Assembly: GCF_028716865.1 (NCBI RefSeq)
Contig: NZ_JAQUOY010000001.1
Span: 62,001 to 126,000, forward strand
DNA from: Candidatus Methylomirabilis sp.
GTDB lineage: Bacteria > Methylomirabilota > Methylomirabilia > Methylomirabilales > Methylomirabilaceae
DNA length: 64,000 nt
Direction: 5' to 3'
The translations under genes were made by a program, and so were the position numbers. Below the pieces are notes generated by a model. That model made no database searches and was not told where the DNA came from. It was given only the letters and a program-made list of their open reading frames with translations. Shown here piece after piece: positions 54,660 through 62,592 of the stretch (within the stretch, counting starts at the first letter, position 1; each line of letters opens with the position of its first letter).

Positions 54660-55910
54660 CTATTGCGTGTGTGATGCGCCAAGGCCGGCCGCACGCCCCG
54701 TCGCCCACGCCCAGAGGAAGTTGTAGCCGCCGATCGGTCCGAAGGCGTCGAGCATCTCGCCGCACAGAAACAGCCCCTTATGAATCTTGCTTTCCATCGT
54801 CTTCGGATCGATCTCCGACAGACGCACGCCACCGCCGGTAACTTCGGCGTTCCTGTACCCCCCGTCTCCTGACCACGGCAGTTCGCAGCGCACGAGAATG
54901 TCGATGAGGCGGAGCCGCTCATCGCGGGTCAGTTGCGAGAGCGTTCGGCGGAGATCAATCCCTGCGAATTCGATTAGCGCTTCAGCGAGTCGACGCGGCA
55001 ACTGAGCCGCCACAGCGTTCAACACCGTTCGAGAGCCGCGCGGTGCGAGAGCCGATTCCCAATCCTTATCGTTCAACGACGTCCAGCTCACAACGAGACG
55101 TGCGGGAGCGCTCATCTCGGCGCGTGAGCGTACGGCGACATGAGACACATCGAGCACGGCAGGTCCGCTGTAGCCGTGGTGGGTGAACAGAAATCCTCCT
55201 GTCGATGTGGACTCCAAAATTCCTGCGCGGGCGGTCAGTGTGACCGGCAGCGAGATTCCTGAAAGCGCGGCGAACGGCGCGCCACCCATCGTGCCCGGTT
55301 TTCGCCGGACCGTCGCCGTCAGCGAGGTCAGCGCCGGGTAGGTTCGGTTGATCGTGTGGCCCAGCGTCTCGACGATGCGAAGCCCAAGACCGTCGCTTCC
55401 CGTACCGGGAAAGGAGAGGCCGCCCGTGGCGACAACGACGGCATCGGCCCGTAGAGAGGGTCCTCCGCGTCGTTCGATCTGCCAGCCGTTGCTGACCGGC
55501 GTGAATCCGGTGACCAACGCGCCGGCCTCGATCACGACGCCTCTGGCGCGTGCGAGCACCAGCAGCCGGTCGCGAACATCGCGCGCACTCTCGGATTGTG
55601 GAAACAGCTTCGCCGACTCCGTTTCTTCCATCAGGGGGATCCCGGCTTCGCCTTCGAAGAACGCGATCTGTTCGCCGAGCGGCCAGGAGCGGAGCATCTT
55701 TCGAAGGGTGTGGGGTGAAGAATCGGTGACGAAGCGCGACTCATGAACGACGGCGGGCAGGATGTTGCACCGGCCGCCCCCGCTCATGAGGATTTTGCGT
55801 CCGCCGTCCTTCGTGCGTTCGAGGAGCAGTGTCTCGGCGCCGCCGGAGGCCGCAAAGATCGCGGCCATAGTCCCCGCTGCCCCCGCTCCAATGACGACAA
55901 CGCATTTCAT
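54660..55910 (-). CDS. HI0933-family FAD-dependent oxidoreductase
   Basis: The 416-residue flavoprotein has VIGAGAAGTMAAIFAAS, the family signature KILMSGGGRCN, VVVATGGLSFPGTGSDGLG, and the C-terminal EVTGGGVRLSEIDPKTMES and GLFLCGEMLDAFGPIGGYN. Related proteins (YhiN, BaiN) reduce or bind small molecules; the physiological reaction here is unknown. It is on the same strand as uup. Confidence 0.88.
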   Translation of the reverse strand: MKCVVVIGAGAAGTMAAIFAASGGAETLLLERTKDGGRKILMSGGGRCNILPAVVHESRFVTDSSPHTLRKMLRSWPLGEQIAFFEGEAGIPLMEETESAKLFPQSESARDVRDRLLVLARARGVVIEAGALVTGFTPVSNGWQIERRGGPSLRADAVVVATGGLSFPGTGSDGLGLRIVETLGHTINRTYPALTSLTATVRRKPGTMGGAPFAALSGISLPVTLTARAGILESTSTGGFLFTHHGYSGPAVLDVSHVAVRSRAEMSAPARLVVSWTSLNDKDWESALAPRGSRTVLNAVAAQLPRRLAEALIEFAGIDLRRTLSQLTRDERLRLIDILVRCELPWSGDGGYRNAEVTGGGVRLSEIDPKTMESKIHKGLFLCGEMLDAFGPIGGYNFLWAWATGRAAGLGASHTQ

Positions 55911-55971
55911 CGGGCCGGGTCGAGCGTCACGTCAGACCGACGAAGCGTCAGCTTCCTGGCGTGATTGAAGG

Positions 55972-56100
55972 TCACTTGGAAGAGATGGAGCTGGACTTAT
56001 GCTTCTTTTCTTGTTTCAACTTTCGTTTTGCCTTTGGATCAAGCTGGGCCTTTTTCTGCGTTTCCCTTTTGCCTTTATCCTTTTTTCCACTGTCACCCAT
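55972..56100 (-). CDS. Small lysine-rich protein, 42 residues
   Basis: An ATG at 56100 with AAGGAG eight bases upstream opens a 42-residue frame: MGDSGKKDKGKRETQKKAQ, then LDPKAKRKLKQEKKHK and a Ser-rich tail. Sixteen of the residues are Lys or Arg-type basic, with periodic spacing typical of a single charged helix. The MGDxGKKDKGKRExQKKAQ start recalls small conserved proteins seen in many bacteria, function unknown. RNA binding is a guess from charge. Confidence 0.65.
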   Translation of the reverse strand: MGDSGKKDKGKRETQKKAQLDPKAKRKLKQEKKHKSSSISSK

Positions 56101-56217
56101 TGCTGTGTCTCCTTTCGTGAAAATAAGTTGCGCCGACAACCGTTGTGACTCCGCGCCCCGACTGAAGATGCGCGGCGTCTGGGGTGCGTGCCCGAGTGAA
56201 CACAGGGTCAGGCCTGG

Positions 56218-56601
56218 TCACTTGGCAGCCTCATCTGCCATCGTGTCTTGACTGAATATGTTGACCCAGTCAGCACCGCGTTGTTTCCAGACTGACGATA
56301 CGTACATGGTGTGGACCACCTGTAGATCGGCCTTGCCGGCCGGTGTAAAGGTTGCTCGATAGGCAAGAAGCACGGTGTCCGGTGCGAACACCAGGAGTCG
56401 AGGATCCTCGATGGCGAAGCTTTTAACAATAGGGCCGTTGCGCAGTTGCGCCACATGGTTATCTCTTGAACTGAAGCCCGTTGCATAGACGCCGACAAAC
56501 TGGGGATCGAGGAGACTGGAATCGGCGCCGGCATCGCCATCTGCCAGCGCCTGCCAGACGCGGCGCTCAAGCGCGATGAACAGGTCTATGTCTGGTAACA
56601 T
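56218..56601 (-). CDS. DUF4440/NTF2-like small protein
   Basis: The 127-residue protein has an NTF2-like pattern: LFIALERRVWQALADGDAG, LLDPQFVGVYATGFSSRDNHV, IEDPRLLVFAPDTVLLAYRA, and a final VHTMYVSSVWKQRGADWVNIF. This matches SnoaL/DUF4440 stand-alone domains that bind small ligands. It sits at the border of the accessory island; role unknown. Confidence 0.75.
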   Translation of the reverse strand: MLPDIDLFIALERRVWQALADGDAGADSSLLDPQFVGVYATGFSSRDNHVAQLRNGPIVKSFAIEDPRLLVFAPDTVLLAYRATFTPAGKADLQVVHTMYVSSVWKQRGADWVNIFSQDTMADEAAK

Positions 56602-56677
56602 TTCAGGACACTCCTCCGATTGTACGGCTACGATGCCTAACGCTCACCCCTATTGGTCGCTCATTGGTTATTGTTTG

Positions 56678-56920
56678 TCACGCGGCCGCCTGTTGCTGAT
56701 ACAGGTACTTCTGGAAGCCTGCGAAGACACGCCCAATCTCATCCGGCCTGCCCAGATCGGCCACGGCGTCGGCGATGGAGTTGTGATACTTCAGCCGCAA
56801 TAGGGGAGTGAGCTTGTCCTGATCAAGTTCTTCCACCCCGACGCTGACGTAGTGTGACAGCACAAAATCGAGAAACACCTGCTGCTTACTGTTGAAACGC
56901 GTGCTGATAACGACCTTGGC
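56678..56920 (-). pseudogene. HsdR C-terminal fragment (EcoEI R domain)
   Basis: The minus strand reads FNSKQQVFLDFVLSHYVSVG, EELDQDKLTPLLRLKYHNSI, ADAVADLGRPDEIGRVFAGF and QKYLY, ending at 56678. This is the C-terminal domain of type I restriction R subunits of the EcoEI class. The helicase and nuclease parts are missing. It abuts a methyltransferase fragment in another frame. Confidence 0.72.
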
Positions 56921-57221
56921 CCTTGCGGCCCGTTCTTCAGCGATGAGGAACCAGTTTGTTCGTCCAGCCCTTGCGCTGGCGGCCGCGCTCAGCAAAAAAC
57001 AATCCTTGTGGCGAGGTGCCATCTGGCCTTTCGGTGCGCGGCTCATCCACCTGTTCGATGACCTGGAAGGGCAGGACGATACTGCAGACCTCGCTGGACT
57101 TACCGTTCCAGACAAGTTCCACCTCGCGCTTGTCCTCGAAGAGCAGGAAACGAAACTTGTCCGGCAGCGGCTTGTCGGCCTCGATGTATCGGATGATCTC
57201 TTGTTGCTCTTGTTCAGCCAG
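56921..57221 (-). pseudogene. DNA methyltransferase N-terminal fragment
   Basis: The minus-strand frame reads LPDKFRFLLFEDKREVELVW, NGKSSEVCSIVLPFQVIEQV and DEPR, then RQRKGWTNKLV, after which the frame breaks. SSLKNGP is found in another frame just beyond. From memory this matches the N-terminus of a site-specific (type III-like) adenine methyltransferase, where NKL-IWGD-NKL-VLSSLKNGP is expected. The missing piece between two NKL copies suggests a deletion. No start codon is visible; the frame begins after a TGA at 57222-57224. Confidence 0.6.
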
Positions 57222-57301
57222 TCATGGCATGAAACTTCTCTTTTCCCGACGTCCTACCTAGTGTCAAACTGAGGGGTGTGATGGAAAATGTAACGTTAAG
57301 C

Positions 57302-58045
57302 TCAGCGGGAAGGAGCTTTATCCGCATCCGCTGGAACACCTTGTGATACAGCACCTTTCTCGTTTTGTTGTTGCTGTTCAATTTCTCGCTTTTTCTTATT
57401 TGCATCGTCTACGGAGCGAATGTGATTGATGACGCCATGAAAATGAGAAACATCTTGAGAATAGAGTAAGCCAGGGAGAGTATCACCAGCGGCTCGGTTT
57501 GCCTTATATGCGGAAACAATACCAACAACCTTAACCCCATCGGTGCTGTGAAGAAATGTAACCGGACCTCCGCTGACTCCATTAATAGCGACACCGTCAA
57601 TGAGGTAGGCTTTCCTGAAGTCTTGCCACGCACTGATGTTACCGGAAAAGAAACAAAGGGTATAGGGCTCGATAGCGGGAAAGCCGAGCCAACTGACCTC
57701 ATTGCCGATGCTGAGAGGCGTGCCGAGTGGGAGAAGTTCTATAAGCTCACTTGGGAGTTCAAAGTCAGGCTTTTGAAAAAGTATTACAGCGGAATCAGTT
57801 TTCCAATCGGTGATGATGATATATTCCGAATCTTTTAAAAATAATTCCCTAGAGGAACTATGATGAGTCAAGCGAATTGGCTGTTTCCATGTATTAGCAT
57901 ACTCAACAACGTGAAGAGCGGTTGCAACGCCGCACCATGTCTTGGCATCATTATAAAGGAAATGGAATCCAGTTCCGTGGCCTGTTGGAGTTTCGATTTT
58001 AAAGATGTAAGGCGTAACTTTTTGAACTACCTGCTCCCAATTCAC
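57302..58045 (-). CDS. Trypsin-like serine protease
   Basis: The 247-residue protein has a full chymotrypsin-fold triad by motif: H45 in GVATALHVVEY, D84 in WKTDSAVILF, and S158 in INGVSGGPV. There is no signal peptide or PDZ domain, so it is likely cytoplasmic. The last 35 residues are charged and Gln-rich (KKKREIEQQQQNEKG). It lies 72 bases downstream of the FRG-domain gene on the same strand, in DNA more A+T-rich than its neighbours. This small-protease-plus-partner layout is common in defence islands; function unknown. Confidence 0.82.
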   Translation of the reverse strand: MNWEQVVQKVTPYIFKIETPTGHGTGFHFLYNDAKTWCGVATALHVVEYANTWKQPIRLTHHSSSRELFLKDSEYIIITDWKTDSAVILFQKPDFELPSELIELLPLGTPLSIGNEVSWLGFPAIEPYTLCFFSGNISAWQDFRKAYLIDGVAINGVSGGPVTFLHSTDGVKVVGIVSAYKANRAAGDTLPGLLYSQDVSHFHGVINHIRSVDDANKKKREIEQQQQNEKGAVSQGVPADADKAPSR

Positions 58046-58117
58046 GTTTATCGCCTCCTGCTATACTGCCGCATAACAGAGTCGTACCTTCCTTTAGCGT
58101 TGGCCTCCAGTGCCTGA

Positions 58118-59233
58118 TTAGATTTCAAAATTGCGCTCCTTCAGTTCCTCGCAAGCTCCGTCCAACCCCGGAAACAACGAACCTGCTGTGATGCCCATGT
58201 AGCCGAGTTCGCGAACCACCTGCTTACGGTCGCGAACAGGTAAATCAATTGCCGAGAGGTAGTTCTTGCCATTGGATTCCTTGGACTTAATGTACGACTC
58301 AATATCGTCAATATTCGTAAGCGTGGAGGCCGCCTGCTGTGGAATCATTCGCTCGTTTTCGATTGCCATGAACTCTCCAATCGACAAATGAGGCTCGGCG
58401 GCAAGCAACTGCAGCAACTGATTCCAGTCGGTCCTCCACTGTGCTTGATCGAATACCAAAATCCTCACTTTGTCATTGGGATCGGCTTCGGCAGCTTGCT
58501 CATTTGAGATGCCACGATATGCAAAGAAGGCGGCTACATAGGGAGAGTATGTCCAGTCCAAGAGCGGGGTAGGATACCCATGGTGTTGGACCAAGTTGAA
58601 GAAGGCCCCATTCTCATTTGGGATTTCTAAATTGAAGACATGCTTTGTCCTCGCGCTGAGATGCTTATATAGGACTTGAATATCTTCACTCAGAAATCTT
58701 GTCAGGTCAGCCCGCCCGGCGCGATGGAATGACGTGCGCAAGCGCCACGGTTTATTCTGTCCCCGAAATAAGTACCGCCTTCTTTCCAGGCCAGCGACGT
58801 ACTCTTGATAAGCTCTCCATTCTTTGTTTAGCGCCACAAGCCCAGAAGGCTTATCTGCCATAGACCGCGGCAACACGGAGGTGCCTGTCGCCTCGATGTC
58901 CGTCGTCCATGACAGCGTCAAGGAATCATTTCCCCAGAAGCCGGCTACATCGGCATACTTGGAGACAGCCATACTGTCCGAGTAGTGATGCTTAACGCCA
59001 TCCCACAGGGCGGTTGTTCCGGAAAGCGGATCAATCGGTAGTATAAGGTTGGTGCGAAATTGGAAGGCATTCTCCTTGTTTTCAGTCTTGAAGAACGCAG
59101 CGGTGCTGGGGACCGCCTTGTCGCTCTCATTGAGGTAGGCAACGCCTTGATAGTGCGAGGAGCGCTCGTCGATATTGACGATGATCGTACCAGCAGTTGA
59201 GCCGGTGTAGCTACCTATCCACTGCCCCTTCAT
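58118..59233 (-). CDS. FRG-domain protein with unassigned N-terminal domain
   Basis: The 371-residue protein has a beta-rich N-terminal region (residues 1-125; GQWIGSYTGSTAGTIIVNID; DSLTLSWTTDIEATGTS) I do not recognise. The FRG domain follows, with the namesake at 156-158 in YLFRGQNKPWRLRTS and the second conserved block LVQHHGYPTPLLDWTYSP followed by VAAFFAY. FRG domains occur in defence-associated and prophage proteins; their activity is not settled. It is upstream of the protease gene and likely co-transcribed with it. Confidence 0.8.
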   Translation of the reverse strand: MKGQWIGSYTGSTAGTIIVNIDERSSHYQGVAYLNESDKAVPSTAAFFKTENKENAFQFRTNLILPIDPLSGTTALWDGVKHHYSDSMAVSKYADVAGFWGNDSLTLSWTTDIEATGTSVLPRSMADKPSGLVALNKEWRAYQEYVAGLERRRYLFRGQNKPWRLRTSFHRAGRADLTRFLSEDIQVLYKHLSARTKHVFNLEIPNENGAFFNLVQHHGYPTPLLDWTYSPYVAAFFAYRGISNEQAAEADPNDKVRILVFDQAQWRTDWNQLLQLLAAEPHLSIGEFMAIENERMIPQQAASTLTNIDDIESYIKSKESNGKNYLSAIDLPVRDRKQVVRELGYMGITAGSLFPGLDGACEELKERNFEI

Positions 59234-59451
59234 TCCTTAAGCCTTTCTATCACTTGAAATCGAATCACTGCGTATACTGACTGGCATAGTATGCGGCTAC
59301 AGCGCGAACACGTCCATGTGATTCTCGTTTCGATTCACACACTTGTCAACCATATCCCCAACGCTGGTGTGGGGAGAACGGTCTTTCTATACCCGGTACA
59401 CGCCTTCTACGGGGTGAGTCACATGCAGGAGATGAATGCTAGCGGACACCG

Positions 59452-59806
59452 TCAGGAACCACTGTTGGTTCGATCCGCTTCTTCAATCAATCTTTCTACA
59501 TCTTCGAGCAGTTTGTCCAAGTCTTCTTCGATGATGCCCCATACGATCGTGTGGTCGATGCTGTCGTAGCCATGTACGAGGATATTCCTGAACGATGCGA
59601 TGTTGCGATGCTCCCGTATTTTGCCGAGTAGAGCGGGATTGTCCTTCCTGATTCTATTCAGTGCTTCTCCAAGAATCTCGAACTTCCGCTCAACACCACT
59701 CCGGAGTAATTCATCCTACTCATATTCGTCAAATGTCTTTCCACGGACGAACCGGAGAATGGCCGAAGCAGCTTCTCTGATATCGTAGAGGTATTGAGGA
59801 GTTCAT
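59452..59806 (-). pseudogene. hepT: HepT-like (DUF86) toxin, broken
   Basis: The minus strand reads PQYLYDIREAASAILRFVRG, KTFDEYE then an in-frame TAG, then DELLRSGVERKFEILGEALN, and HRNIASFRNILVHGYDSID with the HEPN RxxxxH motif RNILVH, ending at TGA 59452-59454. At the 5' end, ATGA-ACTCCTCAA would be the expected overlap start ATG-ACT-CCT with one extra A, so the start is also out of frame. Both defects indicate inactivation while the catalytic core sequence is kept. Confidence 0.78.
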
Positions 59807-60099
59807 CCTCCATAGATGTTCATCCTCTCCTTGAGAACCCTGCGGCGGAAATAGGGATTTCTGAGACCCCTGACCGTGAGTAGGTCAATCTTGCACCCCA
59901 AGGTATCTTCGAGATAATGGAGCAGTCCAAAGAATCTCTTGGATGGGTGCAGATAGGGCTCCTCGAACTCAACGAGGAGATCAACATCGCTTCCAGCAGT
60001 TCCCGCGCTGCGCGCGAGCGACCCGAAAAGGTCCAGCCTCTTTACTTTGAATTCCCTGCAAGCCGGCACTGCAACACTCTTAATGTCTTGCAAAGTCAT
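59803..60099 (-). CDS. mntA: MntA-like minimal nucleotidyltransferase antitoxin
   Basis: From the ATG at 60099 it is 98 residues (a longer frame to 60201 adds a non-homologous N-terminus). The nucleotidyltransferase site is LFGSLARSAGTAGSDVDLLV, with GS and the DxD metal pair. MntA antitoxins AMPylate HepT toxins. It overlaps the broken hepT downstream, so it is now an antitoxin without a working toxin. Confidence 0.85.
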   Translation of the reverse strand: MTLQDIKSVAVPACREFKVKRLDLFGSLARSAGTAGSDVDLLVEFEEPYLHPSKRFFGLLHYLEDTLGCKIDLLTVRGLRNPYFRRRVLKERMNIYGG

Positions 60100-60200
60100 C
60101 AATGCATCCTCCGAATCGACCCAGGCGCCCTGTAATCGAACTGTGTGGGCTGCTTTAGAGAACGATACAGGCCGATGGCCTATCTTCAAAGGCGGTACCA

Positions 60201-60398
60201 CTATTCACCGGCGAATTTATTCGCAATATCGCACTCGTACCCCAATCGGTCAAGACTCTTCTGGCCGACAATCGCTGGTGGCTTCGGTGACCTTATCTCG
60301 GCCGCCCTATAGACGATCAGCGCGGCTATTGACCCCCAAGTCCACCCCGATTCAGGACTTGCGTAGAGATCATGGTCGTGCTGACATCTTTGCCCCAA
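60201..60398 (-). CDS. Small hypothetical ORF
   Basis: A 65-residue frame (DLYASPESGWTWGSIAALIV; AIVGQKSLDRLGYECDIANK) upstream of mntA. I do not recognise it and cannot exclude that it is a fragment or non-coding. No clear ribosome site is seen. It is on the same strand as its island neighbours. Confidence 0.25.
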   Translation of the reverse strand: MGQRCQHDHDLYASPESGWTWGSIAALIVYRAAEIRSPKPPAIVGQKSLDRLGYECDIANKFAGE

Positions 60399-60422
60399 TC
60401 ATTCCTGCCGGTCAAAGCGCAT

Positions 60423-60755
60423 TCAGGCTGTTCCGTCCAGGCGGTTCACGCTCTCTCGCTTTGTGACACTTTTCTTGGCTTTCCCTGAAGGTACGTGCTT
60501 CAGCTTTCGGCGTGTCTGGCCTGGCAGCTTCATGTCTAGGAGCGGCAAAAGTAATTCTCGCCAGTTATCGACCGACCCCATGACACCGTTAATTTCAAGG
60601 CTGTCTTCTCCGTAATATACCTGGAGCTTTTCGTTGCAGCAGCCGCATTTAAATAGAAACCTGGGGTCTCGCTTCCCCTGTTTAGTCCTATGAAATACTC
60701 GGATATCCCAATAACCATCAGAGCGGGTTTGGGCAATCTTGCGATTCGTTCCCAT
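60423..60755 (-). CDS. Hypothetical protein with CxCC motif
   Basis: From the ATG at 60755 (110 residues; 60767 also possible) the protein reads RSDGYWDIRVFHRTKQGKRD, FLFKCGCCNEKLQVYYGEDS, LEINGVMGSVDNWRELLLPL, then a basic tail. The CGCC cluster could bind a metal, but there are too few other Cys or His to be sure. No family recognised. Confidence 0.5.
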   Translation of the reverse strand: MGTNRKIAQTRSDGYWDIRVFHRTKQGKRDPRFLFKCGCCNEKLQVYYGEDSLEINGVMGSVDNWRELLLPLLDMKLPGQTRRKLKHVPSGKAKKSVTKRESVNRLDGTA

Positions 60756-60898
60756 CGGTTTCCTCAAGATCTTACCCCCTTCTATCTTCCCCCACCCACG
60801 CTTTCACGCGGCGCCCTGTCGCCATCGCTGTCCAGGCCGCTTACGGACTATAGCGGAGGTATGGCTCATCACTGGGGTATCTGTTCCCGCCGGCAGTC

Positions 60899-61102
60899 TT
60901 ACGCCGCTGTCAGTCGGATATCGAGAGAGCTCCCGAGGACTCGCGGGACCTTCAGCAGCGTCTCGATAGTGACATTGCCTGCATTGTGTTCGATCCGGAC
61001 GATCGCTACCGCGATCCGGGTCTGGCTGAGCTTTCGTTGCCGACGGAGCGCAGCGAAGCGGCGTCGAGTTCGATGTCCTCGGCCCCAGTGCCTCAAGGCC
61101 AT
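60899..61102 (-). pseudogene. XRE-family regulator missing part of its helix-turn-helix
   Basis: The frame reads LRRQRKLSQTRIAVAIVRIE, then HNAGNVTIETLLKVPRVLG and SSLDIRLTAA. HipB/HigA-type regulators normally have about seven more residues (the turn and recognition helix) between the LSQxxxA and xRIE segments. The deletion keeps the frame. The start may be 61102 or 61144. It sits 3 bases after the winged-helix ORF. Confidence 0.5.
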
Positions 61103-61147
61103 GTCGCAAAGCCTGTCGTGAACATGTCGTAAACATTGTCGCAAAAA

Positions 61148-61423
61148 TCAACCCGGCTCCGCCAGGCGGTAGAGCAGGTGGTGCGTTTCACCTTCGGTGA
61201 CCAGCAGTCCGACATCGACCATGATTTTCAGGTCCCGCTGCAGAGACCGACGGTTGACCTCGGGACACAGACGTTCGAAGCTCTGGATAGTCAGGCTGCC
61301 GTGCTCAAGAATGTGTCCGAGGGCCTTGGCCTGGCGCCCCGAAAGATCATGCTGCTTGATGAGCACATCCCATCGGATGGCCTGCTCTCCGTGCTCTCTC
61401 GCCTCGGTGAGTTGGATGGTCAA
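61148..61423 (-). CDS. Winged-helix domain ORF, possibly a fragment
   Basis: A TTG-initiated 91-residue frame: [40 protein letters not shown] and [19 protein letters not shown]. This is a winged helix like those at the C-terminus of Fic or AlbA-type transcription regulators, where NRRTLQRDLKxLVxxGLL is typical. It may be the tail of a larger lost gene. Sequence upstream (61424-61669) shows no matching N-terminal part. Confidence 0.5.
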   Translation of the reverse strand: MTIQLTEAREHGEQAIRWDVLIKQHDLSGRQAKALGHILEHGSLTIQSFERLCPEVNRRSLQRDLKIMVDVGLLVTEGETHHLLYRLAEPG

Positions 61424-61669
61424 TTGCCCCAGTTACAGTATGATTGGCAATGCTGTCCTCCCCACCTGATCTGCCTGTGGCAGACAGGCGGCAGACAGAC
61501 CCCTCCAAGGAAAAAAGGTGACTGACGATCTATTACGCCAAATCTGGGAGACGGTCAAGCGCTTTTCGTGGCTTTTTGTGGCGAAGCAGGCGTCGGGACT
61601 GGCTTTTCGAGGGAAAGCGTAAAGGCACCCAGCAATCCATCACGGTCGAGTAGTCGCCTGGTTGGGCCG

Positions 61670-62005
61670 TTAATAAATACATGCATCAAGGATCGATAAC
61701 ACCTCTTCAAACACGGCATCAGAAGCGGTGCCTATACGCCTGACCTTACGCGTACGATAATCTATCGACTTGACCTGCTCAACCATGACAAAGCCGGCCA
61801 CATTCGGATCGTTGGGAACAGCCACATGAAATGGGAATCCTCGATCTGTCTTCGTGACAGGACAGACGATCGCAAGGCCGGTATGTTGGTTAAACAGCGT
61901 ATTGCTGACCACTAAGGCCGGCCGTCTGCCCCTCTGCTCGTGGCCGGACTGGGGATCGAACGTCACAGTAACGAAGTCGCCTTTTTTTGGTATGTAGTCG
62001 GCCAT
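61670..62005 (-). CDS. mazF: MazF/PemK-family endoribonuclease toxin
   Basis: The 111-residue protein has the PemK/MazF barrel: IPKKGDFVTVTFDPQSGHEQ, RGRRPALVVSN (catalytic Arg region), GLAIVCPVTKT (catalytic Thr) and VMVEQVKSIDY. MazF cleaves mRNA at short sequences unless bound by MazE. The start directly follows the mazE stop, so translation is coupled. All motif positions are intact. Confidence 0.92.
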   Translation of the reverse strand: MADYIPKKGDFVTVTFDPQSGHEQRGRRPALVVSNTLFNQHTGLAIVCPVTKTDRGFPFHVAVPNDPNVAGFVMVEQVKSIDYRTRKVRRIGTASDAVFEEVLSILDACIY

Positions 62006-62254
62006 TTACCACGATTCTCTGCCGACTGGTTGTCCCCAATCAATTTCTTCTGTTTCATAGTCGCTAGGGATGCGAGAGACCAGTTTCTGAAGGCTATGTT
62101 TTCCACGCACACGCCGCACAGGAGCAATGACGATGACACCATCTCTTGCGCGTACATCAACATCGTCACCAAGCGAGATGTGCGCTTCCTCAAGAACATG
62201 CTTGGCTAGGCGAAGTCCTTGGCTATTACCCCATCTTTGGATCTTGGTCACCAT
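62006..62254 (-). CDS. mazE: MazE-family antitoxin
   Basis: The 82-residue protein has the swapped-hairpin AbrB-like DNA-binding domain (TKIQRWGNSQGLRLAKHVL; EAHISLGDDVDVRARDG) and an acidic C-terminal tail that binds MazF (SDYETEEIDWGQP). AAGGAGGGTCGATT precedes the ATG. Its promoter at 62280-62308 carries a short palindrome, as expected for autorepression by MazE-MazF. Confidence 0.92.
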   Translation of the reverse strand: MVTKIQRWGNSQGLRLAKHVLEEAHISLGDDVDVRARDGVIVIAPVRRVRGKHSLQKLVSRIPSDYETEEIDWGQPVGRESW

Positions 62255-62279
62255 AATCGACCCTCCTTAGGATATACGC

Positions 62280-62308
62280 AGTATAGCCATTGACTTCAAT
62301 CGTGTCAA
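62280..62308 (-). promoter_or_regulatory. mazEF promoter
   Basis: On the minus strand TTGACA (62303-62308) and TATACT (62280-62285) are 17 bases apart. The spacer holds ATTGA-AG-TCAAT, an inverted repeat placed where a repressor would block polymerase. It lies about 30 bases before the mazE start codon. Confidence 0.7.
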
Positions 62309-62473
62309 GTCTTGTTAGGGTCCAGCTTGCTTGACAAGAACGAGGTTGGTTACTACATTCAATATGAAGGCGGCGATGTGTGAGTTGTGCCCCATGGAGA
62401 AGAGGTAGTCCATGGGGGTACGGGAAGTAGAAATGCCTGAACGTTCGAATTCGCAAGAGGTCGAGGTACAGGT

Positions 62474-62513
62474 TACAGCCCTTCAGGTCCTGCCGCCTAC
62501 CTGAGGGGCTGTA
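62474..62513. terminator. Hairpin between mazEF promoter and CBS-domain gene
   Basis: TACAGCCCTTCAGG pairs with CCTGAGGGGCTGTA (13 Watson-Crick pairs and one wobble) around a 12-base loop, followed by CTGTTTC. It could act as a weak terminator in either direction. The rest of 62309-62592 shows no gene. Confidence 0.5.
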
Positions 62514-62592
62514 CTGTTTCTGAGGCGGGGTGGTCGGAGGGGAGGAGATCGCCCTTTTCATGTTATCCGGTAGTTGCAAGGAGGGATAGAAG

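Noticed and set aside
59291-59569. Plus-strand 92-codon frame
   Set aside because: Its second half is antisense to the hepT remnant and its composition is not protein-like.
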